Made by a program: the position numbers and the translations under genes | The notes under the pieces: model-generated | Told to the model about the DNA's origin: nothing | Database searches by the model: none | What the model saw: the letters and a program-made list of their open reading frames with translations, nothing else | Part shown: positions 26,140-38,470 of the stretch, piece by piece | How positions within the stretch are numbered: the stretch's first letter is position 1 | Layout of the letters: each line of letters starts with the position of its first letter | Assembly: GCF_010093535.1 (NCBI RefSeq) | Contig: NW_022985162.1 | Location: 2,764,637-2,828,636, forward strand | DNA from: Lindgomyces ingoldianus | Taxonomy: Eukaryota > Ascomycota > Dothideomycetes > Pleosporales > Lindgomycetaceae | Length of the DNA: 64,000 nt | Reading direction: 5' to 3'

Positions 26140-28439
26140 TTAGATCAGCTCACCTTCTCCCTCATCCTCTATTTCTCCTTCTTCATCCCACTCTAGATCG
26201 TCTGCTGCGGCATCAGCCTTTCTTTGCACATCTGCTAAGCCCGAAATCTCTTCAACCCACCCCCTCTCGTTCAAAGCTCTTTGGACAAAGTCCCACGGAT
26301 CTTCCTGGTAAGGCTTCAAGACTTTGTCGCTGCACGCCGAGCAGCAATCATACGGCTTACCCTCGACTTGGATATTGCTAAAGTTGTTCAGGTACCCACG
26401 TATTGTATGTGGGATAGTACCTAGCGGATGTACAAAAGGGGCAGGGAGAGATGGGTGAGATGGGGATGTAGCAACGGGGTGCTTTGAAGGGTCGGTTGGG
26501 GCGAGGGCCTTGTAAGGATGCTGAAGTATACTAACAAGAAGCTCGACTAAGAGACTTGATGCGAGAGGTGCTACCCCTGGACGAGTAACGGTGCATTGCT
26601 GATCTAGCGTAGCATCCTTGAGGGACTAATCGCAAGACTGTCAGACTAAAGGAGGGAATGGAGTGGAAGAGAAACCTACATCTGCAGGCGCTACGACGTC
26701 GTTGCAAAAGTAGCAGCCTAACTCATGATGGCCCTCCTCGGTAGCCTTCAGGCCATGTCGCATGACAACGTATGTATCAAATCCGAGTGCAGAATTCAAA
26801 ACAATCTTTCCAGCGGCCTTGCCCATAACTGTTGGAAGCCACCTGCTCTCTCTCGTATCCATGAGTAAGAATATGGCATCGTGTTCATCTATTAGCTTCT
26901 TCAATAAATCGAAGTCTGCTTTGGTCTGGGCGCCATCCGTAATCGGGTGGCCAGCCATTGGGACCGATATCACGTAACCCGACGCATCTACTCCTGGATA
27001 TATTTCTGCTAAGGCCTCTGCCGCTCTCACTGCCTTCTTTGCTCCGCCGTTTATGCAGTCCTTGAAATTAAACAAAGGCTGCCGCACGGGATTCGAAAAG
27101 CTGACATTCGCATTATCGACGAAGGTAATCTTCCTCACGCCCCATCCCATCAAGGTCCTCGAAACGTAAGATCCTAGAGTTCCGGCACCGAGCAGAAGAC
27201 ATTTGCAGTTCTTGATAGCGTCAAGATCGATGCCCGGGGAAATCCGCCACTTGATGAGTTTGAGGTTTAGGTCCACAGCCTGGTCGGCTAGCTTTCGCTC
27301 GTCCATGTACTCGGAAAGATCCACGTGGCGGGAGTTCACTTTCCCAGCATTGTTTCGCTCCCAGCCCGTCACCTTCGGCAATTTTGGAGTTCGTGGCCGG
27401 GAAGAAGTTTCTTCTGAGGGAGTTGGCGATGAGTCAGTGGAAGGGTCGGATTTCACATGGAGAATGAGAGAGTTCGCTTGGTCGCGCCGCAGGTGAGTGT
27501 CGCGATAGCATATGATCTGGGCTTCATCGAGGCGCCATCGGTGTCGTATGAGAATGAGAAGATTCCTGAGCATCCACCCAGGATTGTCTGGGTACGTCGA
27601 AGGGTCCGCGAAGCCCACGAAGCGGTCCGACTTGTCTACGCCATTGAAGAATCCCTTCTCAAACAGCTCTAACCTTCCGACCACCCACTTGTATCCAATT
27701 TCTTCAGGAGGCGTGGCGGGCGTCTTGGGTTGCTCGTCCGTACTCGCTTCGCCTCGGTCTTTCTTTACGAGGAAAAAGCCTCTTTGTCGCGCATCAGAGC
27801 TATAGCGCCAAGTCTGCACAGCATCCACCAAGTAGGTGGTTTCCCTTGTCGTGAGTTTTGTGGGCTCTGCTGCCTGTTTCCAGACTGGGTCGGAGTGTAT
27901 GGCGGGAAACGCGAAGTGATATGTGAATTTATACTTCTTTAGATTGGCGAAGAAGATAACGGCGAACGAGGAGAGAAGGGAGGGACATTCGTAGATAGAT
28001 CCATCATGGATGGCTTCCCATATCTTGCGGATGTCAGCGGAGCACAGATAGAAGTGTTTGCTGAGCCTACTGTTCGCGCAGCCCGCTCTATGACGGCGGT
28101 GCGATCCAGGTTCTTGTAGTCCTCCATAGTATTGCAGTTCTTTATGATGCCCTCAGCACGGATGTAGTTTGCAGGGACACTGAACGAGGAACAAGATTAG
28201 TGCGACATGCGGCAGCGGTGTGGGAAGAGAAGTACTAACTCGTCAGTCGTCAACGCGTTTCCATGAATCTGCATGCGGTGGGATCGGGACTCGTGGTCGC
28301 CCGGGCGTACTTCGTAGAGCCCCAGGACCTTTCGCGCCGAGTCGTCGAGCTTGTCATGGTTGATCTTGATATGCGCCAAGGCAGCATAGAACTGGACCTC
28401 GACGTCGCTCGCCCAGGTTGCGAATTTGATGGCTGACAT
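26140..28439 (-). CDS. ATG7: Autophagy E1-like enzyme Atg7
   Basis: Atg7 is the cytosolic E1-like enzyme that activates Atg8 and Atg12 with ATP and passes them to Atg3 and Atg10. Four exons (28439-28240, 28179-28071, 28023-26680, 26625-26140) give 712 residues, typical of the family. The N-terminal domain begins [18 protein letters not shown] and contains [12 protein letters not shown]. The nucleotide-binding glycine loop GAGTLGSY is near residues 382-388, followed by [17 protein letters not shown]. The catalytic cysteine is expected at Cys562 in [11 protein letters not shown], just after the last intron. The acidic tail ends DEGEGELI. All splice phases agree and no defect is seen. The gene is divergent from DCD1. 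Confidence 0.97.
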
Positions 28440-28856
28440 GGTGCTGTAGATTGTAGCTTGAGCGCCGGCGATGGGGGTACTGTGCCGTATTTATGAGGAC
28501 GCGGGCAAGGCGATGCGGCTCAGAGTCAGAGGGACAAACATTAGAGATCCTAGGCACGTGTGCGTGGTTAGTAGGGGGTGGTGGTGAATGTCTTAGGTCG
28601 CGGGTGCCTGCAGAGTGTGTAGCTGAATAGCGCGGGGCCTTCCGTGGATAAACTGTGGGCGTTCTAGCAAGGCGGGGTATTGCGCCAAGAACGCCAAGCC
28701 CCGGACGCGTTCCTGAAATTGGTCGTCGCGTCCAAGCTCCTACTTCACGTCTCTCGGAAGCAAGGCTGTACATGCTCGCAACAACCGGAGACTGTCGAAA
28801 TAATATCGTCCTCCTGGAAATACACGTCGTCTTGCCCAATTGGTCCAATCGTTAAC
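28440..28856. promoter_or_regulatory. Shared bidirectional promoter of ATG7 and DCD1
   Basis: Only 417 bp separate the two ATG codons of these divergent genes, so both promoters must lie here, unless they extend into coding sequence. A CACGTG E-box core is present near 28555. No TATA box is obvious. Confidence 0.6.
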
Positions 28857-30095
28857 ATGTTCATCGGTCTTTGCGGAGGTAGCCTCCCCACCCAACATTG
28901 CTACTAGAAGCTAACGTGCTCGAGGCATATGCGCCGGCAAGTCGTCTATCGCCTCCTATCTTATTGAAGAATACGGCTTTAAACGAATATATCTTTCCCG
29001 TACTACTGGAACCCCTGCTGTGGAGAAATCAGCCTCAGACGCTCACGTGCCATCCGGAAAAGCAGAAGGCGAATTCAACTTTCCCGATATCGACACTCTA
29101 CTTGAATTTGTAACCTTGCGATGGCGAGAACGTTGGGTGACTACTGATGTATGGGATGAAGAATCCGTTGATGTTTTGCTTCGCCGCCCATTCTTCCTCT
29201 TGATTAGCGTCGACGCACCAGTGAGCGTCCGATGGCAGAGATTCAAGGCAAGGTATGCGCACTACAGGCCTGCGGCCATTAACGGTATAATATGCTGACT
29301 TTGTTCAGATGTGTGGCAAATCAGCTCACACCTCCGACTCTAGAACAATTCGTTCTCCGCAACGACGACCACCTTTTTGCCCCGGGAACTGGTTTGGGGG
29401 CTCTCATCCAACGGGCGCAGCTGAAGCTTCTGAATTCTACAAATTCAATCTCTTCCTTATGGACCGCTCTAGGCTTACTCAACCTTCCTAACGAAGCTCG
29501 TCTCCGGCCCAGCTGGGATCAGTATTTCATGCAATTGGCAGACTTGGCTGCGCACAGAAGTAATTGCATGAAGAGGCGCGTCGGATGCGTAGTTGCCAGA
29601 GAAAAGAGGGTCATTAGTACTGGATACAATGGCACACCCCGGGGCATGACCAACTGCAGTGAAGGCGGTTGTTCACGGTGCAATAACGCATCAAGCGCTG
29701 GGGTTGGGTTATCAACCTGTTTGTGTCTCCACGCGGAAGAAAACGCACTACTAGAAGCTGGACGAGACCGCATTGGAGCAGGGTCCATTCTCTACTGCAA
29801 TACCTGCCCCTGCCTCACATGCAGTGTCAAGATCACCCAAGTCGGTATTAGTGAGGTCGTCTATAATCAAGGATATCTGGTGGATACAAAGACAGCTGAG
29901 ATATTTGCAGAGGGTGGCGTCCGTCTACGTCAATTCACACCACCCACTGAGGGCTTGGTTGACCTCTCACTAGGGGCGCTGCCTGAAACTTTTAGTTCAT
30001 TAGACATGATAGCTGGAGCGGAAGAGGAAACGTCCAAAGTAGCAGACGCTCGGCAAATTCTCGACGATGAGAATTTCATCCGGCCGATAAGATAA
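28857..30095 (+). CDS. DCD1: Deoxycytidylate (dCMP) deaminase Dcd1
   Basis: The enzyme converts dCMP to dUMP, supplying thymidylate synthesis. Three exons (28857-28878, 28925-29252, 29309-30095) give 378 residues with consistent phases. The first exon is only 22 bp (MFIGLCG). It joins a P-loop-like segment, GGICAGKSSIASYLIEE, typical of the kinase-like N-terminal extension of fungal Dcd1. The catalytic zinc-deaminase domain follows SWDQYFMQLADLAAHRSNC. The zinc ligands and acid are in LHAEENALLEAG (His about 258, Glu about 260) and CPCLTC (Cys about 285 and 288). GYNGTPRGMTNC is the substrate-loop region. The reading frame is intact. Confidence 0.96.
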
Positions 30096-31219
30096 TTTTG
30101 GAAGGTTATTAGCGCAAAATAAAGATGACCGTCGTTCTTCCAATGCAAATGGCTGGCGGGTAACGGAAGAGCGGGGGTGCCCTGATTGCTGCACCTTTTC
30201 TTGTGGAATTAGTAAGGCTAGCGAATAGTGCTCGAGTTCCTGAATTCTTCCCCTTGGTTTGCTAAAATTTTCCTTGAGCGCATCTTTCGAAGCATGAAAC
30301 AACTACCTTCCGGGAGGTTTGCGAATGAAAATATCACACTACGGCATACTAGATTCAAGTTCTCTCTAAACTTAGTTACGTGTACCCCGAGGAAATATTT
30401 CCTTTTCGTGGGGGTAAATGTAGGTTTAGTAGACGAGGTCGTAAGGCTGACCAATGGAGTCACGCTAGGAAGCATGCCCAAAAATATTCAATGCCTTCCA
30501 GACTTTGGCACATGAGACAACTACAGCTTTCGGGCCTCAATCCCCGTGTTCTTCTCACATTGGTGACCCTTCATTTTCGTCCGTAGGAAGATGAGGAGTG
30601 GTCCACGAAGCCTAACTATATGCGGTATTCGGCAGTGAGACATGTAGGCGACTGGTTCTCTTCAAACAGGCCACCATGCGATCCACGCATATCCTACTAC
30701 CGGTTGCCGCCCACAGTAGGTTCTGGTTTTTGGTGTAATAAGATTGCACCTGCAGATACCTCTTTTGTGGAGACTGGACCCTGATATCAATATTGTACAC
30801 TGCCTCACGACCAGCAACCCTCGTCAAAGGAATTAGAAGGATCGAGCTATCGCTTTAATCCCATCCATCCTTCTACTTTTGCATTTAGTTTGTAAGGAAC
30901 ATGTTTAATTTTGCCTCTTCAACCTCCCCACAACACTCTACAGGGAATGCTACCGAACGAGTCGTGTCTCGAGATCCATATCAGGTCCCTTCATTCAGCA
31001 AAGGCGATAATACTACTCAAACGGGAATGGAGATGCTTTTACTCTCGTAGACGTTCAGGGCATTGAATCCTACAGTACTTCTCACACTTGGGGAAATGAC
31101 AGCACTAGATCTATCTTCTGAGGAGGTCAACCCGTACACAGACAGAGTATGTGTTTGCAGTTACGGAGCTCTCAAAGCTCTAGTCACCTGACATTACTTT
31201 CACCTGTCAGCTTTAGGTC
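30096..31219. other. Spacer downstream of DCD1; no gene seen
   Basis: The start of an AT-rich accessory block. A short frame at about 30901-31050 begins MFNFASSTSPQHSTG and may be part of the decayed gene that follows, but it is soon closed by stops. Confidence 0.3.
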
Positions 31220-32670
31220 ACGTGATAGATTCACTGGTACTATATAAACCCGTAGTTACCCTCTTTAGCAGTCATTCCAGTTCCTCATACCTCAGGTGCT
31301 CCTGCAAGCTTCGCGGCCTGATATCGAGGGTTATTCCGAAACGGATTGGGGCTGTGGTGTCCTTGATGATACGAGGTTCAGCGATCGCCATAGTCCATAA
31401 TTTAAGCAACATGTTTCTATCGGGGAAGCCTATAGATGCGTATCCTCAGGTATGGGCTAAGAATCTTGTACTTGCTGCCGCATGCCTTGTCAGGCGTCCA
31501 CTTGCCTCTGTAATTAGCTTAGCATTCTAGGAAACCCTTTGGAAGGCTCTCCTGTCCAAGTAGACCAAGATCGAAGCTCTCGATAAACTATTCACAGTCT
31601 AGTCGAACCCTCTCAGTTTCTTCTCTTTCGATGCATTTCGAACTGACCCCGAAGCGTTGCTGCTAGCTGCAATTCAATGGTAAATTCCTCTTGCTGCCGT
31701 CTTTGGACCAAGTACACTCAATTTTCTCATATCGACTCAAGAAACTACCAATAGCTAGTGTCACGTTCCGACTTTCAACAACACCCCTGGCAGTATTTGG
31801 CTCTCTGGAGGGCTCGGCGTCAAAGTTATGGTTACTCTAGATTTTCATCGGTGGAGCTACGAAACTGTGGTCCCTAGTCGCATCAACTTCCTGCCCTCTG
31901 GAACCTTTTGTGGTACGAATTGTTCCTATTCATATACATTCGTTGCACTGGTCATGACATGCTACTACACAAACGACATCATTCCCCAGGAAATTGACCG
32001 AAGCGATCCGGCCGATTAGCATCGCTACGATCTAAATAGCAGCCAAGGGTGCTAGCTTTACGGTTCACCTAGCATGAAAAATTCTGTATTGGATAGCACT
32101 GGCAACTCTTTTAACGTTACCTACGCTAGACATACTAGATTCCTGATGACTACCACTTGCGTATGAACTACAAGAAAATAATATGGGGCTACACCCAGTG
32201 CTACTACAGTCTCCCCGTGACATGCAATAACGACATCCCTACACACAAAATATCTGCCAGACCATTCTAACTTCCAGATGAATTCCATGCCGAGTACAAA
32301 AATACCGGGAAGAGCTGGAGATCAACGCCTCTAGGGCCTCGAAGTAGCTGCTCGCGGGCTCTTCCAATACTTCCACCTCGTCTGGCTCGCGGGCTCCATC
32401 CAACTCTACAAATACACGCTTGCAGGAAACGCCCTCAAAATACTCCTAAAAATCCAGATTCAATGTACACCTTTGGTGCAAATCACAGGCTTCAATTTCA
32501 ATCGACAACAAGACCTCGTTACCGCCGTGCCAGAGCTCTTCCGAAATTTCGCCATCTCTACCTTCTTGCTGGACGCAAATTATACGAATTTTACAACTTG
32601 TACACTCGAAATCGAATTGTCGATATACCACCGCACTTCTAGTTACAACTGGCAACGGGCAACTTGAAGG
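31220..32670 (+). pseudogene. Decayed fungal multi-pass membrane protein (DUF3176-like)
   Basis: Scattered plus-strand pieces resemble the large N-glycosylated membrane proteins common in Pezizomycotina. Near 31790-31960, TPGSIWLSGGLGVKV is followed by GTNCSYSYTFVA. Near 32505-32650, LVTAVPELFRNFAISTF and TCTLEIELSIYH resemble the late lumenal segment before the last membrane helix. The pieces lie in different frames with several stops, so no product is expected. The family assignment is from pattern memory and is tentative. Confidence 0.3.
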
Positions 32671-33439
32671 GTGGTGAGAAAGAAGGAGAATGGGGTGCGT
32701 GAGAGAGTTTTAGAAGATAGGAGAGTGAAATTGGAGAGTGTGAATGGCAGGTGGAATTCTGTCGTGGAGAACTAGAGTTACTAGATTGTGTCTCGAAATT
32801 ATTCTTCGTATATGTAGAGAGTGCAGATGTAGCCTTGTATGGTTTACGGGCGGAGAAGACATGGGCTTTCTTGGAAACATGGATACCTCGTCCTTGCTGA
32901 AAGTGGGAATGATGTCTAACGCTTCGTGAAATTAAAGGAAGCGCCTTAAACAAATCATTCCAATTCCTCTTGAAATTCCTTCTGGAGAAGTAAGCTACCT
33001 CAGTAGAGTGAATTCAAATGTCACGTGAATATGTCCCACTGTTTCGTAGCCATCATTGTCACGTTAGAGAATTTTTTATTTGTAATCATGAGTCACCGTT
33101 CCTTTCTACTAGCCTTATTTATATGAGAGCAATATTCAACGGTGAAGTATCTCAAATCACGTGCCCAGGACCTTGCAGGTCAAATCCGGTTAGCTATCCA
33201 TCTATATCTACTTTCCGACCAACACGCCCACATAAGACATAATTATGCATTTTAAATTCCTGAGAGGTGCTCACTTATCCTTAAAATATCCTCTCGTAGG
33301 TTTGCCCAATTACGTTTAACAACCCCATTAAGGGCATTTCGCAACACAACTGATTCACTGGAGATTCACCGTCATGTTCCCCAGCTCTCGAACACATCTG
33401 AACAAGCCAGATTAATTTTAGTTAGCCAGAGCGTTGCGT

Positions 33440-34838
33440 CTTTTTTGTAGGGCTGACGGGCATGGGTCCTCTGTGCTGCGACTCTCATACCTCTCGCGAC
33501 GATATCTGGATGTATGCAGAACAATGCTGTCCTTCCTGTGCGATTATCCTCGACCGCCTGAAAATCTCGCCACAGAGTCAAGGTAACTACTTCCATGAGA
33601 TTTAGATTTGTGGTTCCTTAGCCTACGATGTACCAGGATGCTTCTTCTCTGGCAACATATAGGTGTTTGCCTAGTAACTGAAATTGATCCACCAGATTGT
33701 ATTCTGAAGCTTGGCAAAGTAGAGATGGAGTGGGCGCATTGGAGGTTTTAAGAATGCGTTAAAACCCATTCCAGATGTAGAGGGGACATCAGCTCAGCGT
33801 TGCCAAATCGAATCTTCTATGTCAACTTTTCCTTTGAAACGAAAGATGTTTAACTCAGAGTGATTTCCTCCGATCTGCAGCCCTAGCGTTACATTAAGTT
33901 AAGCCGCTGTTGGGGAGGCGAAATGCCTTCGTGTCTTACAACAAAAGAAACCTTAAGTAAGTAGAAGATTTCGATTTCATGGAAAATCATGCCACGCACA
34001 TTTCAGGAAGCCATATTATTCACACGGAGTCTTGGGATCTGGTGTATTTGGATCGATAGCATATGCATTGTCCAAGATGACGCAGAAGATTGGCGGACCC
34101 AGTACAGTAAGATGACCGATATCTATGGAAACCCACTTCTTACACTTGCTGCTATACATCCAGAAAACTGCTACACAGGAATCTTCGCAAAGATGAGTTC
34201 TATAACAGGTCACATAAAATTTCTGAGCTTTGGGATGGTGGCAAGAAATGCCAGCTCTATGCGAGGAATTCGTTTCCTAGTTTCCATTCACGGAGATCTC
34301 TCCAATGGAAACTATTTATCCCCTCTTTAGTATGGCATGGATCTACTAGGAACGCTTGTTTCCACCGCGCCTACTCCACTTTACTAGTGACGAGCTTGCA
34401 TCGGAGTACCGTGAAAACAAAGACTGCGAATGCGTGGATATGATGCGCCATGGAAATTCGGACATCCGTTCGAACCTCCCCATAGCCTTCGATCACGTAA
34501 AAATAAAACACGATTGATCTCTTCACTCCCCAGCAGTTATTGACACTGGATGGTTCCAAATTGTTTCAGAATATTCGAAGCTGGTCTTGAGCCCCATCGG
34601 ATGTACAACTTATTATAGATTTCTTGGGTTCCCTGTAGAGACTCTCTTTTACTTCGATATCCTTCATTTCTCATGCAAGTACTGCCAAGGCAGTCCGTTT
34701 GGGGAAGTCCTGTCAGGCCTTATAACGGTAGAAGGGAAACCATCGCCTTGTTGATTCATGGGCGGAATGGCTATTTATGTCCACGGGTTGGTTTTACAGA
34801 TCCATATCTGAGATTTGAAATCTCCCCTGATTTTGAGT
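33440..34838 (+). pseudogene. Decayed HET-domain protein gene, transposon inserted at its 3' end
   Basis: HET domains occur in heterokaryon-incompatibility proteins. The piece at 33989-34165 is clear: PRTFQEAILFTRSLGIWCIW, then DSICIVQDDAEDWRTQYSKM and DIYGNPLLTLAA, the core HET signature. Upstream, near 33500-33600, EQCCPSCAIILDRLK and a following NYFHE fit the usual N-terminal CxxC region. The parts are separated by stops and frame changes. A hAT-like element starts at 34839, and across its target duplication the frame would read to a nearby stop. It is a non-functional relic. Confidence 0.6.
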
Positions 34839-35390
34839 CAGGGCTTCCAACAGGCCGTACTACGGTCCGTACAAAGTGAACCGTAACGGTCACGTGTTCA
34901 GTACGAACGTACCGAGTTCGTGAGCCGTACCGTACGTCTAATAATACCCTAGGTACAGTACGTAGTACAAATTGTATTACCCTTTTAGAAAGTTTAAATA
35001 GTAATTTAGGAGAAGTAGGAGGGTTAGGAAGTAGTAGGCTTATAAAAAGCGTTTAGGGGGTTTCTAGGTTTCTAAGGTTCTAATTAACTAAAAGGTTTAA
35101 GCAGACTCTTAAATCTTTTTTTAAGTATTTTAATTTATTTATTTGCAATCTACTGTCTTAAAAATGCTTATTACTAACTATTTTTTATTCTAGGGTTATC
35201 TATCTACGCACCTTACTGCCTTATAGACCTTATCTAGTTAATTAGATGCTAGTCCTGTAAGCTGTAGCAGTAGATAGCTATATTATCCGTACGTAAGTAC
35301 AGCTGCGTCTGTACATGCGTACAGCTGAATTAAGTTGCCTGAAACAGTTAGCTATCTAGCCTTGAGTTAGGGGCTATGTGTACTTAACAA

Positions 35391-35418
35391 CCCTCTTTCT
35401 TTGTACAAAGAGAGAGGG
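35391..35418. repeat. 28-bp near-perfect palindrome inside transposon copy A
   Basis: CCCTCTTTCT and AGAGAGAGGG pair around TTGTACAA with one mismatched pair. It lies in the segment that copy B lacks. Confidence 0.8.
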
Positions 35419-35465
35419 CAGTAGTTAATTATAAGAAGATTCTTGCCTGCTTACCCTTGTTACAG

Positions 35466-35486
35466 GCTGTACGCTTAGCGTACAGC
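35466..35486. repeat. Perfect 9-bp hairpin inside transposon copy A
   Basis: GCTGTACGC pairs with GCGTACAGC across a TTA loop. It lies in the segment that copy B lacks. Confidence 0.8.
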
Positions 35487-35936
35487 TGCCCACCACCTAC
35501 CGCGTGCGTAGCCACGCAGAGAAGGGACCCACCACCAGATGCGTAGCCATCTAGAGGAGTGAGCCAACCGACATATATTGTCTAACCTTTACTAAAGGAG
35601 CATAAGGTTAATGTTAATAGAGAGCACTTACTTAACAGCGTACAGCTACTACAACACCTATAAAAGGCACCTAGAGGAGAATTAGTTATCTTATAGTTAG
35701 TTAGACCTTATTTTATGTCTTTAGAGGCCTATAGTCTAAGCTATTTTAACAAAAGTATAGTGTACTTTAATTAAATTATACTATTTGTACAGATCACGTG
35801 AGCTAGAACAGTTACAATATGTACACCTACCTCTCCTCCTCCCTGTTGTACAAACGTACACAAAACCTCACTTGTACAGGCCTTAAAATCGCCTAATCGT
35901 GCAGTACTACGCCTTGTTTGAAGCCCTGTTTTGAGT

Positions 35937-37549
35937 ATTGGGATTTGTAATCCTCTGGTTTTCATGAGCCTGGCCCAAAACTAAATGTCTTAAAAATGGC
36001 GAGTGTCGGGGGGTATTCGTATTTGATGGTTTTTTCCATGCTAGAGAAGGAGCGGCTAATCTACCATAGGATTGGTTCCTTGTGTAGGAAAACTAGTGAG
36101 ATGGAAAATCTCAATCTGTACCTTCGTTATACGGAGGCAGTTGCTAGCATTCAATGGGTTGGGGCTAATCAACCCAGGATCGTTGCTTATCAAATGAGTT
36201 GTTGATCATAGATACTATTCCTATTTGTGGACTCCATACCATGACTTTGCACTCGTTTTGGTATTTGAACATTTGTTTGGCGATGAATGAGACATTTGCC
36301 CCCACGTGTTCATTTAGAGAGAAGAAATAAAGCTACTTGGTAAATTGAGTCATGATTCAACGAATACCGGAAGGTTGACCTCTCTGGTTCTTTGGGGCTA
36401 CTACCTGGGAGGAACAGATATTATTAGAAAGGAGCTAGTTGTCAGCATAGCCCGAACGGTCAACACAGGTTTCTTCCCCCCTCCAAAAAGGGTCTGCGCA
36501 TACAATAACAGAGAAGTAAAATGGTTCGCATATAGGGAGAAAGAAACGCTGGAGAAGTAAATGAAGAGGGAACATATGCTAAGGTGGAACTAAGGGAGGA
36601 ATACACATCAGCAATTTATTTCGCGACATAAATTAGGCTGCTCAGGACTTCTGCGGTATTGGTGAGCCACAGGACTTCTGTATTTTAACCAGAATTATAG
36701 GAAGACTGATGTAAACAGGTTTCTTATAATGTCTCCTATTCGTGCCTTGGGATTAACTACTAACAAAAACCCCTAAGGATTGCATTGTAAGGAAAGGGAT
36801 GCCTACTATAGTGGATACAGGCAATCTTCTCTGTGGTATCTCATTCACACCCATGCAGCCTAGTAAGTACGTTCCTACTAGTGTCCTGTTTTCTGTACTA
36901 TTACCGCAAGACATTTGCATCACTACTACTAATTGCAACACTCCTGCGCAGTACCTATGAGAACCCTTGCTCGCTCCATCCTATTTAGATCACTTCCTGT
37001 TCGCGTATTAGCTAGTGTTCTTTAGAAAAAATTGTCCGGTTATTCTCTCATCAGTGTCGCTGCTCGGATTTCTGGGGAACGCTGCTTGAAGCTACGTGGA
37101 AGCTGCACAGTTGAGCAAGATTCCCAATTCTGTTCTGTGAGACTACCGATCCAACTCTTGGTGCAAGGGCCGCAAACTTAATTTCGAAGATTCAGAATGG
37201 TACCGATGCTTTGAATCCAAAGCATCTCCCGAGATCTCTTCTCATCCTTTAGTTTTAATTCGTTCAGTCTGAAACTCTTCGTTCTTGATTGGAATTGTCG
37301 GGAATCTCGCACCCCAGTGTTCAACCTCGCGCCATTAGATAGTAGTATCTTCCAGTGAAAAAGCCAAGCTATCACTCAATGATCTCAGAAATGCGATGTT
37401 GGTGGGGCTGTTATATTAGAGTCTAGATTGATATATGGGTGGTGGGGCTTCCGGCAATATCTGGCAGACGCCCATCTCAACTCCAACAGGATGCGATAGA
37501 TTCCATCATTTCTGCTGCCAGCCCATTTCTCAGGATAATCCTCACTTAG
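35937..37549. other. Spacer; no gene seen
   Basis: AT-rich spacer between transposon copy A and the DUF8021 gene. The short frames (for example 35996-36205, 36345-36560) have no recognisable similarity. It should include the DUF8021 promoter. Confidence 0.4.
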
Positions 37550-37572
37550 TGTCGGAAAGTTCGATCTTCGGT

Positions 37573-38470
37573 ATGCTGTGTCAAAACGTTCACGCTTGGA
37601 TTGGCCTTCTCGCTTTCGTTACCTCGCGGCGGCTCTGCCACTGCAAAATGCACGCGAGAATCTATGACATACGGCACTGAATACTACATATTAGCCCAGC
37701 AGCAAGGCCAGATTGACACGCTTTCTGTCATTGATTCGGTCCCTTACACTGAAAACCGGAACAAGACCGACTTTCTTTGGGGCATCATCAGTCATAGCCT
37801 CATCCTCGATTGGAACCACACCATATACGATCCTACGTCTTGTAAATCTTTCGTGGAACTCGTGGGCACGGACTTGAAAAGCCGGCAACCATATGTGCTT
37901 GGAATGACGATGAAGTTTGATGACGAGAAGGGCGAAGAAATTCAGGCGATGGATGCACTTGTTACGACGACGGGGGATTGGCTGTTTAATGCAAGTCAAA
38001 CATTGATCTATTTCCAACGCGAGAAGCCTTGGACAATTATCCCGGAACCGAAGCGCGATACGAGAGCGACTTTGAAGGCGGCTGCAGATGCATACGCAGA
38101 TATCTTCAGCAATCATTCTGTCGTGGTTCCGTTCGGAACTCCGTGCTGTCGTGTGGAAGGAGGTGCAAGTACTTGCGCGAACAGCACGATGCTTGGTGCA
38201 AATACATGCGTCCTTGGTATTCCTGATGCCGCGCATCCACAACATCTTCGGGACAGAGCGTATGTGATCGATGAGGAGTATGGCACGGTACAGGTGTCGA
38301 TGGACTTCGCGGGGCTACCAGACAGCCACATGTTTAGGGTAGAAGGAGGGAAGATCAGGGCAGTGCATACTATGACCGCTTGCGGGGCGCTGAAGTGCCA
38401 TATTACAAATGAGACGCTGAGGAGAAGTATCTGGGAAGGGAGATGGGGGCATGCAAGCTTGTCGGGGTAG
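37573..38470 (+). CDS. Secreted DUF8021-type protein, start disrupted
   Basis: The open frame runs to 38470 and matches the fungal DUF8021 secreted family, whose function is unknown. Landmarks are YDPTSCKSFVELVGTD, GDWLFNASQTLIYF, AAADAYADIFSNHSVVVPFG, TPCCRVEGGAS, RAYVIDEEYGTVQV, DSHMFRVEGGKIRAVHT and several cysteines. The N-terminus KTFTLGLAFSLSLPRGGSATAKC is a good signal peptide, but that frame has no ATG upstream of it. The only nearby ATG (37573) is in a frame that meets this one only if one base is removed. The first in-frame ATG (37664) would drop the signal peptide. Either a base is wrong or gained near the start, or an unseen upstream exon exists. The gene lies between the two inverted transposon copies. 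Confidence 0.7.

Larger units (their letters stand above)
34839..35928 (-). mobile_element. hAT-like non-autonomous DNA transposon, long copy (A)
   Basis: The element is 1,090 bp. It begins CAGGGCTTCCAAC and ends GTTTGAAGCCCTG, forming imperfect terminal inverted repeats. It is flanked by a perfect 8-bp duplication TTTTGAGT at 34831-34838 and 35929-35936. A CAGGG terminus and 8-bp duplications are hallmarks of the hAT superfamily. The interior is AT-rich and has no transposase frame. Compared with copy B, in opposite orientation, it has about 290 extra bp (roughly 35284-35571) holding two strong palindromes. Minus strand here means opposite to copy B. Confidence 0.85.

Noticed and set aside
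34839..35928. Copy A as a solo LTR
   Set aside because: Ends are inverted, not direct, repeats; the target duplication is 8 bp; and the terminus is CAGGG rather than TG...CA.
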